A DNA stretch of 64,000 nt, from NCBI RefSeq assembly GCF_014905555.1, contig NZ_BNGS01000005.1, positions 620,001 to 684,000 of the forward strand, written 5' to 3'. The position numbers were made by a program, and so were the translations under genes. The DNA comes from Streptomyces sp. Y2F8-2 (lineage in GTDB: Bacteria > Actinomycetota > Actinomycetes > Streptomycetales > Streptomycetaceae). Shown here one piece after another: positions 9,083 through 18,386 of this stretch (position 1 is the stretch's first letter; each line of letters starts with the position of its first letter). The notes beneath the pieces were generated by a model. The model did no database searches. It was not told the DNA's origin and saw nothing but the letters and a program-made list of their open reading frames with translations.

Positions 9083-10354
9083 TCACGCCCGCCCATGCGC
9101 CTCCTGCGACCGTCGTGACAGTGCGTCGATGACCGCCGCGGCGAAGAGGACTCCGCCGGTGATCACGAACTGGACGGCGACCGGGATGCCCGTGATCGAC
9201 ATGCCCGAGGAGATCGACTGGATGATCAGCGCGCCGAGCACCGCGGACCAGGTGGTGCCGCGTCCGCCGAAGAGGCTGGTGCCGCCGATGACCGCGGCCG
9301 CGATGGCGTTCAGCAGCAGGACGCCCGAGCCGGAGGACTGGCTCACGGAGGTGATCCGTGAGGCGAGGAACAGGCCGCCGATCGCGGCCATCGTGCCCGA
9401 GAACGCGAGCACCGCGGACTGCACCCAGACCACGCTGAGACTGGCGCGGCGGGCCGCCTCGATGCCGCCGCCGAGGGCGTAGACCTGCCGTCCGTAGCGT
9501 GTGCCGCGCAGGAGGACGTCCAGGCCGGCCGTGATGACGAGGAAGATCAGGAGGGCCAGCGGCAGGCCCTGGAACCGGTTGAGTACGTAGGCGGCGCCGA
9601 ACGCGACCACCGCGAGTGCTCCCGTGCGTACCCCGATCTCCCCGAGTGAGCGGTGCGGCAGGCCGAGGGCGCGCCGGCGGCGCCTGTCCCGGTAGGAGAT
9701 GAGGAACAGCAGGCCGGCGCCGAAGGCCGCCAGACCGTAGGCGACGCTGTGGTTGCCGAAGTAGTAGCTGGTCAGCTTGGCGACGAAACCGTTCTCGTCG
9801 AGGTCGATGGTGCCGGTGGTGCCGAGGATGTAGAGCATGACGCCGTTCCAGGTCAGCAGTCCCGCCAGCGTGACCACGAATGCGGGTACGCGGGTCCGGG
9901 CGACGGAGAGGCCCTGGATGGTCCCCGTGGCGGTGCCCGTGAGGACGGCGAGGATGACGGCGAGCCATTCGGGCATGCCGTTGTTGACGTTCAGTACGGC
10001 GAAGACGGCCGCCGCCAGGCCGCTGATCGAGCCGACCGACAGGTCGAGCTCGCCGATCAGCAGCACGAAGACGATGCCGACCGCGATCAGGCCCGTGCCC
10101 ACGATGTCGACACTGAGGTTGGACAGGTTCCTGGGTGAGAGGAAGTTGGGGTTGAGGGACTGGAAGACGATCCACACCGCGGCGAGCACGAGGATGACCG
10201 GGAGCGAGCCCAGTTCGCCGGCGATGAACCTGCGCCGGGACGCCGCGGCCCAGCCCGCCACGACAGGGGCGATCTTCCGCCCGGGTTGCGGCTGACGGGG
10301 GGCGCTGGGGGCGGCCCGCGTGTCGTCTGCCCTCTTGCGGCTCTCTTTCACCAC
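9083..10354 (-). CDS. Sugar ABC transporter permease (XylH/RbsC family)
   Basis: A 423-residue polytopic membrane protein with about ten hydrophobic segments and the family signature GELDLSVGSISGLAAA, which is typical of ribose/xylose-class permeases. The length, with an extra loop near residues 200-230, fits the XylH subgroup better than RbsC. Its start at 10354 overlaps the end of the ATPase gene by 7 bases, giving the transcription order binding protein, ATPase, permease. It should form the membrane channel of a carbohydrate importer. Xylose is the likeliest substrate from the subfamily of all three genes, but related systems take arabinose, galactose or other sugars. Confidence 0.88.
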   Translation of the reverse strand: MVKESRKRADDTRAAPSAPRQPQPGRKIAPVVAGWAAASRRRFIAGELGSLPVILVLAAVWIVFQSLNPNFLSPRNLSNLSVDIVGTGLIAVGIVFVLLIGELDLSVGSISGLAAAVFAVLNVNNGMPEWLAVILAVLTGTATGTIQGLSVARTRVPAFVVTLAGLLTWNGVMLYILGTTGTIDLDENGFVAKLTSYYFGNHSVAYGLAAFGAGLLFLISYRDRRRRRALGLPHRSLGEIGVRTGALAVVAFGAAYVLNRFQGLPLALLIFLVITAGLDVLLRGTRYGRQVYALGGGIEAARRASLSVVWVQSAVLAFSGTMAAIGGLFLASRITSVSQSSGSGVLLLNAIAAAVIGGTSLFGGRGTTWSAVLGALIIQSISSGMSITGIPVAVQFVITGGVLFAAAVIDALSRRSQEAHGRA

Positions 10355-11130
10355 TCCACCTCCCGGTGGGCCACCCGATGCGGAACGTTCTCCGTGGCCC
10401 CGGTGATGGAGGAAATGATCTCTTCCTGCGACGCGGTGTTCACGTTGAAGAAGCCGTTGTTGCGGCCCAGTCGCAGCACCGCGGCCCGGTCTGCGAGAGC
10501 TTTGACGTCGGCCATGTTGTGACTGATGAGCAGTACTCCCATGCCGCGGTCACGCAGATGGTCGACGAGCTCCAGGACCTCGGCGGTCTGCTGGATGCCG
10601 AGAGAGGCCGTCGGCTCGTCCAGGAGGAGGAGCCGCGGGTCGCCGAGGAGCGAGCGGGCGATGGCGACCATCTGCCGCTGGCCGCTGGAGAGGGAGACGA
10701 CCGGGGAGCGTAGATCGGTCAGGCCGGTCGCCAGGCGCTTCAGCAGGTCCCGGGTACAGCGTTCCATCTCCACCTCGTCGAGGAATCCCCACTTTCGGAT
10801 CTCGCGACCGAGGAACAGGTTGCCGACGACGTCGAGGTTCCCGCACAGGGCGAGGTCCTGGTAGACGGTGGCGATGCCGAGTCCCCGGGCGTCGTGAGGA
10901 CGCCTGATCTGCACCGGCCGGCCTTCCCACTCGATGACGCCCGTGTCCGCGGGCGCGACGCCCGAGATCACCTTGACCAGGGTGGACTTGCCGGCCCCGT
11001 TGTCGCCCAGAAGCGCCACGACCTCGCCGGCGCGAACCTCCAGCTCGATGTCGGTGAGGACCTGAACGACGCCGAAGCGCTTGCAGACGCCGTGCAGTGC
11101 CAGCAGGGGTTGAGCCGGCACGGAAACCAT
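10348..11130 (-). CDS. Sugar ABC transporter ATP-binding protein (XylG-like, single domain)
   Basis: A 260-residue ATPase with Walker A GDNGAGKST near 42-50, the signature segment LSSGQRQ and Walker B LLLLDEPTA. Classical XylG/RbsA proteins contain two fused nucleotide-binding domains (about 500 residues). This one has a single domain and would work as a homodimer, a form common in actinobacteria. It overlaps the permease gene downstream and lies about 110 bases after the binding-protein gene. The start in the sequence MVSVPAQPLLALHG follows GAAGGAGA. Confidence 0.9.
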   Translation of the reverse strand: MVSVPAQPLLALHGVCKRFGVVQVLTDIELEVRAGEVVALLGDNGAGKSTLVKVISGVAPADTGVIEWEGRPVQIRRPHDARGLGIATVYQDLALCGNLDVVGNLFLGREIRKWGFLDEVEMERCTRDLLKRLATGLTDLRSPVVSLSSGQRQMVAIARSLLGDPRLLLLDEPTASLGIQQTAEVLELVDHLRDRGMGVLLISHNMADVKALADRAAVLRLGRNNGFFNVNTASQEEIISSITGATENVPHRVAHREVEW

Positions 11131-11139
11131 CTCCTTCCC

Positions 11140-11238
11140 GGGCCCGGCCGTGTGAACGGCTCGTCCGGCCCGTCCGGCCCGTCCAGCCGCCCGCTCGACC
11201 TGTTCGGCCTGTTCGGCCGCCCGTCAGTCCTGTTGGGC
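11140..11238. repeat. Degenerate short repeats between binding-protein and ATPase genes
   Basis: The 108-base spacer between the two transporter genes consists largely of imperfect repeats of a unit like CGTCCGGCC, changing into units like CTGTTCGGC nearer the binding-protein stop. Such a spacer could pause or partly terminate transcripts and so raise binding protein over ATPase, but no simple stem-loop terminator is evident. Confidence 0.4.
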
Positions 11239-12333
11239 CTATCCGGTGAGTCCGGCCTTGTCGCAGGCCGCCCTGAGTCGGGGAATGCAGATCTGCTGGA
11301 TCGTGTACACCCCGCCTTTCACGAGGGTGTCCTTGATGTTGTCGACGGTCACGGCCACCGGGGTGAGCAGGACGGCCGGAACCGCCTTCTCGCTGCGGTT
11401 GCTCACCTTGCCGGTGGCCATGCGGTCGAGACTCTCGCCGCGGGCGGCGGCCACGGCCATGGCGGCACCCGCGGCGGCCTCGGGCTGGAACGGCTTCCAG
11501 ACGGTCATGTACTGCTCGCCGTCGACGATGCGCCGGACGCCTCCGAGGTCCGCGTCCTGGCCGGTGACCGGGGGCAGTGGGCTGATCTTGTTCGCTTTGA
11601 GGGAGGAGATGATGCCGGAGGCGAGGGCGTCGTTGGCGGAGTAGACGCCGTCGATGTGGTCGGCGCCCAGGTCGGCGATGGCTCCCGACATGTTCATGTT
11701 GGCGAGGTCCGACCGCCACATGGGTGTGTCGAACATCTTGCCGATCTTGACTTTGCCTCTGAGCACCGACAGGGCTCCCTCCTTGAACGCGACGGCGTTG
11801 GGGTCGGTGGGGTCGCCGTTGATCATGACGATCTCGTCGCCGTGCCCTCTCTCGTCCATGGCTCGCAGGAGCGCCCTGCCCTGGAGTCTGCCGACCTCCT
11901 GGCCGTTGAAGGAGACATAGCCCGAAATGGGGCCCTCGGAGAGGCGGTCGTAGGCGATCACCGGGATACCCGCATCCTCCGCCTTCCCGACCGCGGAACT
12001 GAGCGCCCTGGCGTCGACCGCCACGAGCACCAGTGCATCGACCCCTCTGGTGATCATGGAGTCGACTTGCTGCTGCTGGGTGGCCACATCACCCCGGGCG
12101 TTGGCGTGTACGACCGTGCAGTCGCCGCACAACTCCTTGATCTTCTTCTCCAGCAGGGGCCTGTCGTTCGTCTCCCAGCGGGACGTGACCGCATCCGGCA
12201 CCAACAGGCCGATACTCGGACCGCCGCTCCCGCCGCCGACGGCACTCTCGCCGCTGTGTCCGCAGGCCGCCAGAGCGACGGCCACCGACACCGCGGTCAC
12301 AGTGAGGACGGCGTTCCGTATGCAGGTCTTCAT
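11239..12333 (-). CDS. Sugar-binding lipoprotein (XylF/ChvE type)
   Basis: A 364-residue periplasmic-binding-protein type 1 family member. It begins MKTCIRNAVLTVTAVSVAV and has a lipobox LAAC whose cysteine near residue 24 would be lipidated. The mature part starts PSIGLLVPDAVTSRW and contains the D-xylose-binding-family pattern ITRGVDALVLVAVDARAL followed by AGIPVIAYDRL. ATG 12333 was chosen over the upstream in-frame start because GGGAGG precedes it and the signal peptide begins there. It would capture sugar outside the membrane for the permease and ATPase encoded next. No transporter-specific regulator is adjacent. Confidence 0.88.
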   Translation of the reverse strand: MKTCIRNAVLTVTAVSVAVALAACGHSGESAVGGGSGGPSIGLLVPDAVTSRWETNDRPLLEKKIKELCGDCTVVHANARGDVATQQQQVDSMITRGVDALVLVAVDARALSSAVGKAEDAGIPVIAYDRLSEGPISGYVSFNGQEVGRLQGRALLRAMDERGHGDEIVMINGDPTDPNAVAFKEGALSVLRGKVKIGKMFDTPMWRSDLANMNMSGAIADLGADHIDGVYSANDALASGIISSLKANKISPLPPVTGQDADLGGVRRIVDGEQYMTVWKPFQPEAAAGAAMAVAAARGESLDRMATGKVSNRSEKAVPAVLLTPVAVTVDNIKDTLVKGGVYTIQQICIPRLRAACDKAGLTG

Positions 12334-12436
12334 GCGGGAGACCTCCCTGGGCCTTCCCACCGGGGCGAGGTCCGATCAGGTCCTCAGTCGAGGGCGGCCT
12401 CGGACCGGCAGGTTTCCACAGGCCCCGGCCGTGACG

Positions 12437-12531
12437 GATACCGGGTCGGAACCGATACCGGGTCGGGACCGATACCGCGTAGGGACAGGTCCCGGCGGGA
12501 CAGATCCCGGCGGGACAAGTCCCGGGTCCGG
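12437..12531. repeat. Two families of tandem repeats upstream of the sugar ABC operon
   Basis: Three consecutive units begin GATACCG: 17 bases at 12437 and 12454 and 16 bases at 12471. They run directly into three 15-base units of the form AGRTCCCGGCGGGAC at 12487, 12502 and 12517 (the last degenerate). The second family is internally self-complementary (TCCCGGCGGGA). The array sits about 100-200 bases upstream of the binding-protein start, where regulatory sites would lie. Confidence 0.6.
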
Positions 12532-12918
12532 AGTCGTCGGCCCGGCGGCGCACGTGGGCACGGCTGCGCCGTTCGGCGGCGGGGCCCTCGGCGGCGGCGT
12601 CGACAGGACAGGTCGTCCAGCGGGCACGGGCGCCTCCCTGACTGCGCACGGCGGTACCCGGCCTCCTCACCATGCCACGCGTACTGGCAGGCCGAGGCCC
12701 GCCGGAGGGCGGACGGCGACGATGCGGGCGCCGGCGCACTGCGCCCGCAACGTGCCGTCTGAGAGTGACATGACGGCCACGTCGTCAGTCTGGCATCGGC
12801 TGCGACGACCTGCGAGCGCAACGGGTCCATAGCGGTGGCCGGCGCGCGGCGGCGGCCACCGGGCGTCGGCGAACCGGTCATCCTCAGCCGCGTAGGAGCG
12901 GGTTACCGGGACCGGCGG
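12532..12918. other. Intergenic stretch without a supportable gene
   Basis: Between the repeat array and the antiporter stop codon, the open frames on both strands are Pro/Arg-rich and low in complexity, with no recognisable domain. It probably holds the leftward promoter of the sugar transporter. I see no terminator hairpin strong enough to call. Confidence 0.4.
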
Positions 12919-14505
12919 TCAGCCGCGGTCGCGGAGGCTGGCTTCCTCGAGGTCGAGTTCGTGCTGGATCCGGCGCCGGGTGGCGTTGCTGATCTTGTTG
13001 GCTTCATAGAGGCGCTGGAGCTCGGCCGCCTCGATCGCGATGAGTGTCCGGCGTATCTCGCGGTAGACGTCGGCAGGACGGGCGTCCGGGTCGCTGTAGT
13101 CGGCGTCTTCGACCTGGTGGATACGCGCTTCCAGATGGCGACGGGCCTGCTTCAAGGCGGCCTCGGCGGCGGCACCCAGTTCGGCGAGCTGATCCAGATC
13201 GCCGAGCTGTTTGAGCTCTTCGAGAGCGGCGTGGGCGATGTGCCGGCGGGTCCGGGCCTCCTCGCGGGCGGTGTGCTCGGGTTCCAGAGCGATGCCGGAG
13301 CGGTGGACGACCGAGGCGAGGGTGAACCCCTGGAAGACGAGGGTGAGCACGACGGTCCCGGTGGTGAGTGTGAGGATGAGCGCCCGGTGCGGCAGCGGAG
13401 TCCCTGCGTCGGTGGTCAAGGGGATGGAGAGCGTGGCGGCCAGCGGCATGACGCCCCGGGTGCCCGCCCAGGACAGGACGGCCGGAACGCGCCAGGAGAG
13501 ACGACCGTCGCCCTCGCTGTGCCGGTGCTGCATCAGGGCGGACAGCGGGAAGATCCACAGCAGGCGGATCGCCAGCACGGTGAAGGCGATCACCGGCACC
13601 CACAGCGGCCAGCCGCGCTCGTCGTGCGCGAGGTGGCGGACGGCGGAGGGGAGCTCCAGGCCGATGAGGGCGAAGACGACGCTCTCCAGCAGGAAGGCCA
13701 CCGTGTCGTAGACGGCGTGGACCTGGAGGCGGATGGGGGCGTTGCTGAGCTTGTGACCGGTGCTCCCGAGCACGACGCCGGACACGATGACGGCGGTCAC
13801 GCCCGAGGTGTGCACTTGCTCCGCGATGACGTACGAGGCGTACGGAGTGACCAGTGCGATGACGGTGTCCAGCATGGGGTCCTCGGTCCGCCGGCGGATG
13901 AGGGCCACCACTGCGGCGACCGCCGCGCCGATGAGGACTCCCCCGCCTGCGAGGATCAGGAACTGCTCGACGGTGCCGGACAGGGTGATGGCGCTGCCGG
14001 AAACCGCGGTGGCCACGGCGACCTTGTACAGGACCAGGGACGTGGCGTCGTTGAACAGGCTTTCCGCCTGCACCATGGCCTGGACGCGCGGTGGGAGGGA
14101 CAGGCGCCGGCCGAGCGCGGTCACGGCCACGGGGTCGGTGCTGGCCAGGACCGAGCCGAGGATGAACGCGGTCGCGGCGGTCAGCGGGGTGATCGCCCGG
14201 GCGACGTACCCGACGGCGACGGCGGAGGCGAGGACCAGGCCGAAGACCAGGCCGGTCACGGGCCGCCACACGGTGCGCAGGTCGCGGACGGAGATCTCCC
14301 CGGCCGAGGCGAAGAGCAGTGGCGGCAGCACCAGCACGTTGATCGTGTGAGGCGGCAGGCTCACCTCGGGAACCCACGGCATCAGCCCGACGACGAGGCC
14401 GGCGACGACGAGCAGTGAGGGGGCCGGCAGGCTCCAGCGCCGCGCACCGGTCGCCACGGCTGTGGCCAGGACCACGAGCAGAAGGACGACGGTCAGGCCG
14501 GTCAT
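12919..14505 (-). CDS. CPA1-family Na+/H+ antiporter
   Basis: A 528-residue membrane protein with about twelve transmembrane segments and the CPA1 (NhaP/NhaK-type) hallmark STDPVAVTALGRRLSLPP followed by QAESLFNDATSLVLYK, where the ND pair is the ion-binding site. A second conserved patch is SWAGTRGVMPLAATLS. The last 120 residues form a charged, helical cytoplasmic tail (EELKQLGDLDQLAELG) that could sense pH. It exchanges protons for sodium or potassium across the membrane. ATG 14505 follows GGGGACG. It is monocistronic as far as can be seen and has no obvious link to its neighbours. Confidence 0.9.
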   Translation of the reverse strand: MTGLTVVLLLVVLATAVATGARRWSLPAPSLLVVAGLVVGLMPWVPEVSLPPHTINVLVLPPLLFASAGEISVRDLRTVWRPVTGLVFGLVLASAVAVGYVARAITPLTAATAFILGSVLASTDPVAVTALGRRLSLPPRVQAMVQAESLFNDATSLVLYKVAVATAVSGSAITLSGTVEQFLILAGGGVLIGAAVAAVVALIRRRTEDPMLDTVIALVTPYASYVIAEQVHTSGVTAVIVSGVVLGSTGHKLSNAPIRLQVHAVYDTVAFLLESVVFALIGLELPSAVRHLAHDERGWPLWVPVIAFTVLAIRLLWIFPLSALMQHRHSEGDGRLSWRVPAVLSWAGTRGVMPLAATLSIPLTTDAGTPLPHRALILTLTTGTVVLTLVFQGFTLASVVHRSGIALEPEHTAREEARTRRHIAHAALEELKQLGDLDQLAELGAAAEAALKQARRHLEARIHQVEDADYSDPDARPADVYREIRRTLIAIEAAELQRLYEANKISNATRRRIQHELDLEEASLRDRG

Positions 14506-14639
14506 GGTGCGTCCCCGGGTGGGTTACGGCCTGTCACTACGCTCTGACCAGGCTTTATCAACGTAACCGACCACGGGCCGCGACGCAGCCGACGACGTCT
14601 CGCGACCTCGGCCCACAGGGCGGTGCGGGTGCCCGCTCA

Positions 14640-15701
14640 TCAGGCGCTTCCCGCACCGGGCGCGGTGGCCGGTGCGGTCGCCGGGCCGCCGGGGTGGCGG
14701 ACATGCCGGGCAAGGAAGACCGACATGCCGGCCAAGCACCACGCGGCGAGCACGACGTAGGGCTCGACGTGCTGGTCGTGAGGGAAATAGATGGCGTTGC
14801 GCTGGGCGCTCACCGACGCGCCCGGTGGCAGGAACCGCCCGAGAAAGCCCAGGAGCGGGGGGAGCAGCGGCCAGGCGACCGCACCCCCGGAGGAGGGGTT
14901 GCCGAGGACGACCAGCAGCACCCACGTCGGCAGCAGCGCCCAGCGGCCCAGGAAGGTGTGGAACGCGGTGAAGATCATGCCGGCGGTGAACATCGTGAGC
15001 GCGCAGATGCCCCACGACTGGGCGAACGGCAGCCGCACCACGCCGAGCACCCAGTCGGTCATGGCGCAGATGGACAGGCCGCCCAGCACGGAACAGCCGG
15101 CGGTGGCGGCGATCCGTTCGGCGGGGCGCAGTTCCAGGGCGTGCGCTCCGAGCTGGATGGCGCCGACGAACCCCAGGATGGTCGACCCCAGGGCGATGTA
15201 GAAGAGCGCGAGCCCCTGCGGGTCGGTGGCCGGAAGCGGTTTCACGTCCCTGACCTGGACGGGGATGCCGAGCTTCCGGCCCACCGCCGGGGCGCTCCGG
15301 CTGAGGACCCGGGCGACCGACGCACCCGCCGCGCTCGCCACGTCGACCTCCACCCCGGCCGGACGGCGCTGCAGGATCGCGAACTCCCGCTGTGCGTCGA
15401 CCGCGGCGAGGGCCCTGTCGTAGTCGGCATACGGGTGGAGGACCAGCGAGGTGCGCAGCGCGGCCTCCAGCGCGCCGACGAACCGTTCGCCCTTGGCCGA
15501 CTTTCCCGTCACCGCGACGGGGATGCGATGCGGTACGGGAGCGGCCATGGCCAAGCAGTAGGCGCCGACGAAGAGCCCGGCCAGGGCCGCGACGATGAGG
15601 GAGATCACCACGGCCGGGACGAAGCGCGAGGACGTCAGCCGCGACCATCCGCCCTGGCGAGGCTGCCGACCAGGCTCCGCTGCGGACCGATGCTCGCCCA
15701 T
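14640..15701 (-). CDS. DUF3533/YhgE-like membrane protein
   Basis: A 353-residue protein with one N-terminal transmembrane helix (FVPAVVISLIVAALAGLF), an extracellular domain of about 150 residues and five C-terminal transmembrane helices. This is the layout of ABC-2-related DUF3533/YhgE-Pip proteins. It is a distant paralogue of the protein at 27177: both share a helix-domain-helices arrangement and the pattern of a conserved loop before the last helices (LGNPSSGGAV here, VPSSGVAP there). Function is unknown; relatives lie near efflux or secretion genes. No adjacent regulator is seen. ATG 15701 has no strong ribosome binding site. Confidence 0.65.
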   Translation of the reverse strand: MGEHRSAAEPGRQPRQGGWSRLTSSRFVPAVVISLIVAALAGLFVGAYCLAMAAPVPHRIPVAVTGKSAKGERFVGALEAALRTSLVLHPYADYDRALAAVDAQREFAILQRRPAGVEVDVASAAGASVARVLSRSAPAVGRKLGIPVQVRDVKPLPATDPQGLALFYIALGSTILGFVGAIQLGAHALELRPAERIAATAGCSVLGGLSICAMTDWVLGVVRLPFAQSWGICALTMFTAGMIFTAFHTFLGRWALLPTWVLLVVLGNPSSGGAVAWPLLPPLLGFLGRFLPPGASVSAQRNAIYFPHDQHVEPYVVLAAWCLAGMSVFLARHVRHPGGPATAPATAPGAGSA

Positions 15702-15846
15702 GGCCGTGATCGTATGGCGGTGCGGAGGGTGGCGCCCGGCTGCCGCACCGGACGCGTCACCGGCATGCCGGACCCGTGTCGACCGCGTCGGGCACCTCGA
15801 TGTGCCGTCCTCGTCCTCCCTCTTCGACGCTCCGGCTGCGCGGGTC

Positions 15847-15876
15847 TTGACCCGCCCTCACATCAGCACGTACAAC
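15847..15876 (+). promoter_or_regulatory. Candidate promoter of the GH97 gene
   Basis: TTGACC at 15847-15852 and TACAAC at 15871-15876 are separated by 18 bases. They lie about 86 bases upstream of the GH97 start in a locally AT-rich stretch. This matches a housekeeping-type promoter by eye only. Confidence 0.35.
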
Positions 15877-15961
15877 GTCGTCAGAAAACGCTTACTACAT
15901 CTTTCACTCGGATCAGGCCGTGCGCGGACGACGCACCCTTCAATGGGAGAGGTCCCTGACG

Positions 15962-17926
15962 ATGAGAATTTCCGGCGACCAGGAAGAGCCCACCGCAGAC
16001 AGAGCAGGCCGCTCGGGGGCGCTGTCCCGTCGGGGGGTGCTCAAGGGCGCGGCCGTCACCGTCGGTCTGGCGGCGGGGATCGGCGCAACGCCGCCCGCCT
16101 ACGCGGCGGGGGCCTCGGTCAGCGCGACCGCGCGCATGGGCGGCAACTCCGTCACGATGTCGGTGGTGGACGGAGCGCTCCAGTGGTCCGCCCAGCACAA
16201 CGGCAGGACGGTGATCGACACCTCCGCCCTGGGCCTCAGGCTGAGCGACGGGACCGTCCTCGGCGGCAATGTGACGGTGACCCAGAACCAGCACTGGACC
16301 CTCCACAACACCTGGTCCCCGGTGTACGGGCGCAACGCGACCGTCACCGACCACTACCAGGAGCAGCGCTGGAACCTCCAGGACACCGCGTCGGGGCTCC
16401 GCTTCAGCGTCCAGATCCGCGCCTACAAGACCGGCGTCGCGCTGCGCTACGTCCTGCTCGACACCGGCGCCGCCTCCGTCTCCGACGAACTGACGACGTT
16501 CGTGTTCCCCGACGGCACCACCGTCTACAGCGCCCGCGACGAGAACCCCTACAACCCGGTGGCACCGGGTTCCATCCCCGTCACCGGCACCTCCAGCACG
16601 GACAACGGCCCCCTGACCGACCTGCCGCTGACCGCCACCCTCCCCGGCGAGCTCATCGCCTGCATCTGCGAGTCCGCGCGGATCGACTTCCCACGCCTGA
16701 TGCTCAGTTCGACACCCGGGCAGCCCAACTCCCTGGCCGCCTTCCTGATGGAGCACACCGCCCGCGGCACCGGACCGGTCGCGACCGCATCCACGGTCAC
16801 CACCCCGTTCGCCACCCCGTGGCGCGCGGTGGTGATCGGCTCCACCCACGCCGAACTGGTCGACAACGCCGAGCTCGTACTCAACCTCGCGCCGCCCAGC
16901 GCGCTCGCCGACACCTCATGGATCAAGCCCGGCAAGGTCTTCCGGTGCGAGCTCACCACCGCCGCCGGCCTCGCGGGCGTCGACTTCGCCGTGGCCCGCG
17001 GCCTTCAGTACATCGAGTACGACGCCGGCTGGTACGGACCCGAGTTCTCCACCCCCGACGCCACGAAGCCGATCGCCGCCATCGACCTGCCGTCCGTCAT
17101 CTCGTACGCGACGAGCAAGGGCATCGGCGTCTTCCTCTACGTCAACCGGCTCGCGCTGACCGACGCGGACTCGCTGTTCGGCCTCTACAAGAGCTGGGGC
17201 GTCGCGGGGATCAAGCTCGGCTTCATCAACGACGGCACCCAGGCGATGACGAACCAGATCACCGGCTGGGCGCAGACGGCCGCCAAGTACGAGTTGCTGA
17301 TAGACATGCACGACGACGTCCGGCCGTTCGGCTACGAGCGCACGTACCCGAACTACATCAGCCTGGAGGGCGTCCGGGGCAACGAGAACTTCCCGACCGC
17401 CACGCACAACGTGATCCTGCCCTTCGCGCGCAACATCGGCGGCCCGCTGGACTACACCATCTGCTACGGCCAGTCGCGCGACAAGACGACCAACGCCCAC
17501 CAGATGGCGATGGCGGCGGTCTACTACCAGCCGCTGAACTTCCTCTTCTGGTACGACAAGCCCTCGAAGTACTCCAACCCCGCGAACTGGCCCGGGCTGC
17601 CCTGGTTCAACGCCATCCCCACCACCTGGGACGAGAGCAGGGCCCTGGCCGGGTCCATCGGCGAGTACGTGGCGGTCGCCCGCCGCAACGGGGACACCTG
17701 GTACCTCGGAGCGATGACCAACGAGACGTCCCGGACCCTGTCGATCCCGCTGTCGTTCCTGGACGCCGGAACCTACACCGCGACCGTCTACGCCGACGGC
17801 ACGCCGGGCACCAACCCGTACCAGACCCCGGTCGTGGTCAGCACCCGGACCGTCACCTCGCAGTCCACGCTCGACATCGCCATGGCCGGCGCGGGGGGCC
17901 AGGCGATCATCCTGAAGCCGAGCTGA
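15962..17926 (+). CDS. Secreted GH97 family glycoside hydrolase
   Basis: A 654-residue Tat-exported enzyme. The signal has the twin-arginine run SRRGVLKG at about residues 23-30, a hydrophobic core and a likely cut after PPAYA. The N-terminal beta-sandwich starts near residue 50, the catalytic barrel includes IEYDAGWYGPE and GIKLGFIND, and a short C-terminal beta domain follows. GH97 enzymes remove alpha-glucosyl or alpha-galactosyl groups. In retaining members an Asp nucleophile follows the conserved Lys-x pair; here that place appears to be Gly (about residue 420), which would favour the inverting, SusB-like alpha-glucosidase type. The start follows GGGAGAGG and is the only one giving an intact Tat signal. 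It appears monocistronic. Confidence 0.85.
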   Translation: MRISGDQEEPTADRAGRSGALSRRGVLKGAAVTVGLAAGIGATPPAYAAGASVSATARMGGNSVTMSVVDGALQWSAQHNGRTVIDTSALGLRLSDGTVLGGNVTVTQNQHWTLHNTWSPVYGRNATVTDHYQEQRWNLQDTASGLRFSVQIRAYKTGVALRYVLLDTGAASVSDELTTFVFPDGTTVYSARDENPYNPVAPGSIPVTGTSSTDNGPLTDLPLTATLPGELIACICESARIDFPRLMLSSTPGQPNSLAAFLMEHTARGTGPVATASTVTTPFATPWRAVVIGSTHAELVDNAELVLNLAPPSALADTSWIKPGKVFRCELTTAAGLAGVDFAVARGLQYIEYDAGWYGPEFSTPDATKPIAAIDLPSVISYATSKGIGVFLYVNRLALTDADSLFGLYKSWGVAGIKLGFINDGTQAMTNQITGWAQTAAKYELLIDMHDDVRPFGYERTYPNYISLEGVRGNENFPTATHNVILPFARNIGGPLDYTICYGQSRDKTTNAHQMAMAAVYYQPLNFLFWYDKPSKYSNPANWPGLPWFNAIPTTWDESRALAGSIGEYVAVARRNGDTWYLGAMTNETSRTLSIPLSFLDAGTYTATVYADGTPGTNPYQTPVVVSTRTVTSQSTLDIAMAGAGGQAIILKPS

Positions 17927-17928
17927 CC

Positions 17929-18267
17929 TCAGGCGGTCGTCGTCTTCGCCCAGTCCTCGATGAGCCGGATCGTGCGGTCGACGTGTTCCTCGTGCAGGTA
18001 GTGGCCGGAGTCAGGCCGGTGCTCCACGCGGGACCCCGGCACGTGCAGCGTGCCGCGCTCCCAGGTCGCGGCCTCCTCGGAGGTCCATACGGTGAGTGCC
18101 GGCCGGGTGCGCAGGCGGAGGTACGCCTCGCTGTGCGGGCGGACGCCGACCGCGCCCCGGTCGGTGTACATGCCGGCGTACGCCTGGGCGATGACGTGGT
18201 CGGGCGTGCCCAGCATGGTGCGGACGTGGGCTGTGCGCAGGCCGGCGAGAGCGTGACGCGGCACCAT
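17929..18267 (-). pseudogene. C-terminal remnant of an alpha/beta-hydrolase
   Basis: The 112-residue frame corresponds only to the last third of an alpha/beta-hydrolase. It has a lid-like helical part, the strand TVWTSEEAATWERGTLHV and the terminal GHYLHEEHVDRTIRLIEDW, whose His would be the catalytic histidine. The nucleophile elbow (GxSxG) and the first 150 or so residues are missing and are not found in other frames upstream, where the tetronate operon's control region begins. It ends immediately after the GH97 gene. Most likely a decayed gene, not a functional short protein. Confidence 0.6.
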
Positions 18268-18386
18268 CCGACCCTGCTCCCGCGCCGTCCGACCCTGATC
18301 TGTCTCGCTGCTGCGCCTGGCCTGCTTCGCCGCTGAACGGCCGCGGCATCCCGCGACATCGAGCCCGCCGACCCTGCCACCGCCGC

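Noticed and set aside
12376..12627. Proline-rich minus-strand frame over the tandem repeats
   Set aside because: The apparent peptide repeats (PPGxVP) are a translation of the DNA repeats, with no start signal.
12835..14418. 527-codon plus-strand frame opposite the antiporter
   Set aside because: Composition is almost only Gly/Asp/Glu/Arg/Val, typical of antisense reading of a membrane protein gene at high GC; no domain.
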